64,000 bases of DNA from Pseudomonadota bacterium. Lineage in GTDB: Bacteria > Pseudomonadota > Gammaproteobacteria > Steroidobacterales > Steroidobacteraceae. The position numbers and the translations under genes are program-made. A model generated the notes under the pieces. That model searched no databases and was not told the origin of the DNA. It was given only the letters and a program-made list of their open reading frames with translations. The stretch covers positions 62,001 to 126,000 of the forward strand of contig JADJXW010000002.1 of NCBI GenBank assembly GCA_016720075.1, in the 5' to 3' direction. Shown one piece after another: positions 63,617-64,000 of the stretch (position 1 is its first letter; each line of letters begins with the position of its first letter).

Positions 63617-64000
63617 TCAGCCTTTCTTCGGCATGTACAGGTCGGTGAGCGTGCCTTCCAGCGCCTCGGCCGTCATGCCCACGGATTCGGACAGCGTGGG
63701 ATGCGGACGGATGGTCAGGCCCACATCAGCCGTGTCGGCGCCCATCTCGATCGCCAGGCCCACTTCGGCGATAAGCTCGCCCGCGTTGGGACCCACGATG
63801 CCGCCGCCGATCACGCGGCTGGTGCGCGCATCGACGATGAGCTTGGTGAAGCCCTCATCGCGCCCGATGGACAGCGAACGGCCGCTGGCCGCCCACGGAA
63901 ACGCGGCTTTGCGGATCTCAAGGCCCTCGCGCTTGGCCTGGCCTTCAGTGACGCCCACCCAGGCCACTTCCGGATCGGTGTAGGCCACCGATGGAATGGC
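63617..64000 (-). CDS. lpdA: Dihydrolipoyl dehydrogenase (partial, C-terminal dimerisation domain)
   Basis: The frame enters from the window edge, so only about 127 C-terminal residues are present. IPSVAYTDPEVAWVGVTE opens the dimerisation domain, and RPHPTLSE supplies the His and Glu of the catalytic dyad that reaches the partner subunit's FAD. The enzyme reoxidises lipoamide in the pyruvate, 2-oxoglutarate and glycine cleavage complexes. The complex it serves cannot be told here because upstream genes are outside the window. Confidence 0.92.
   Translation of the reverse strand, partial: AIPSVAYTDPEVAWVGVTEGQAKREGLEIRKAAFPWAASGRSLSIGRDEGFTKLIVDARTSRVIGGGIVGPNAGELIAEVGLAIEMGADTADVGLTIRPHPTLSESVGMTAEALEGTLTDLYMPKKG

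Overview
The window is 64 kb of clearly high-GC bacterial DNA, almost entirely coding, and no stretch over 300 bases lacks a gene. Gene content and order point to a gammaproteobacterium: qseE-qseG-qseF, lptG divergent from pepA-holC-valS, pssA-udg-rimI beside proS, hda-pgsA divergent from purM-purN, and dcd-mrp near metG. Families I associate with the Steroidobacteraceae/Nevskiales/Xanthomonadales side of that class also occur (DUF6152 and DUF6644 proteins, secreted PDLSGVW-type proteins, a DUF1592-type cytochrome). The lineage is an inference from families and synteny; no rRNA or tRNA gene is present to test it.

Layout. 0-4.3 kb (minus strand): a large secreted c-type cytochrome cut by the window edge, an RRM RNA-binding protein followed by an unlisted 56-residue basic protein, and an aldose epimerase/cupin/GFA trio. 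4.5-10 kb: a hypothetical protein, an FAD monooxygenase, and a divergent sulfur-stress locus (SirB2, sulfurtransferase and DUF2892 one way; a persulfide-sensor-like ArsR repressor, OsmC and thioredoxin the other). 10-19 kb: an ECF sigma factor coupled to a von Willebrand protein, a glutamate-synthase-like oxidoreductase, a TetR regulator, the first DUF6152/DUF6644 module, srkA and galE. 19-35 kb: the QseEGF system, lptG, pepA-holC-valS, a moxR-DUF58-transglutaminase operon, an MFS transporter and prfC. 35-49 kb: a secreted protein with DUF6152, rimI-udg-pssA, proS, a lytic transglycosylase, wrbA, hda-pgsA, purM-purN-DUF3108, dcd-mrp. 47-54 kb: a HEAT-repeat kinase with twin PilT/PilU ATPases lying between mrp and metG, then nth and DUF1841. 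54-64 kb: a secreted amidohydrolase, a second secreted protein with a full DUF6152/DUF6644 module, a GNAT, an ABC exporter, an M61 peptidase and the end of lpdA.

How the genes work together. The most system-like parts are: (i) the repeated DUF6152 + DUF6644-A + DUF6644-B module, where a periplasmic protein predicted to begin His-His after signal cleavage sits beside two distinct paralogous membrane proteins kept in the same order; (ii) the HEAT-kinase/PilT/PilU cassette; (iii) the ArsR-centred sulfane-sulfur locus; and (iv) a QseF response regulator whose AAA+ domain has lost the sigma-54-contacting GAFTGA loop.

Sequence quality. About fifteen apparent indels disrupt otherwise conserved genes (qseG, valS/moxR, moxR, the MFS gene, prfC twice, purM, mrp several times, the HEAT-kinase gene several times). 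Most lie in homopolymers or GC repeats, and both reading frames stay well conserved around them. I read them mainly as assembly or base-calling errors and annotate full spans across them. Statements about expected residues come from family knowledge, not from an alignment, because no search could be run.
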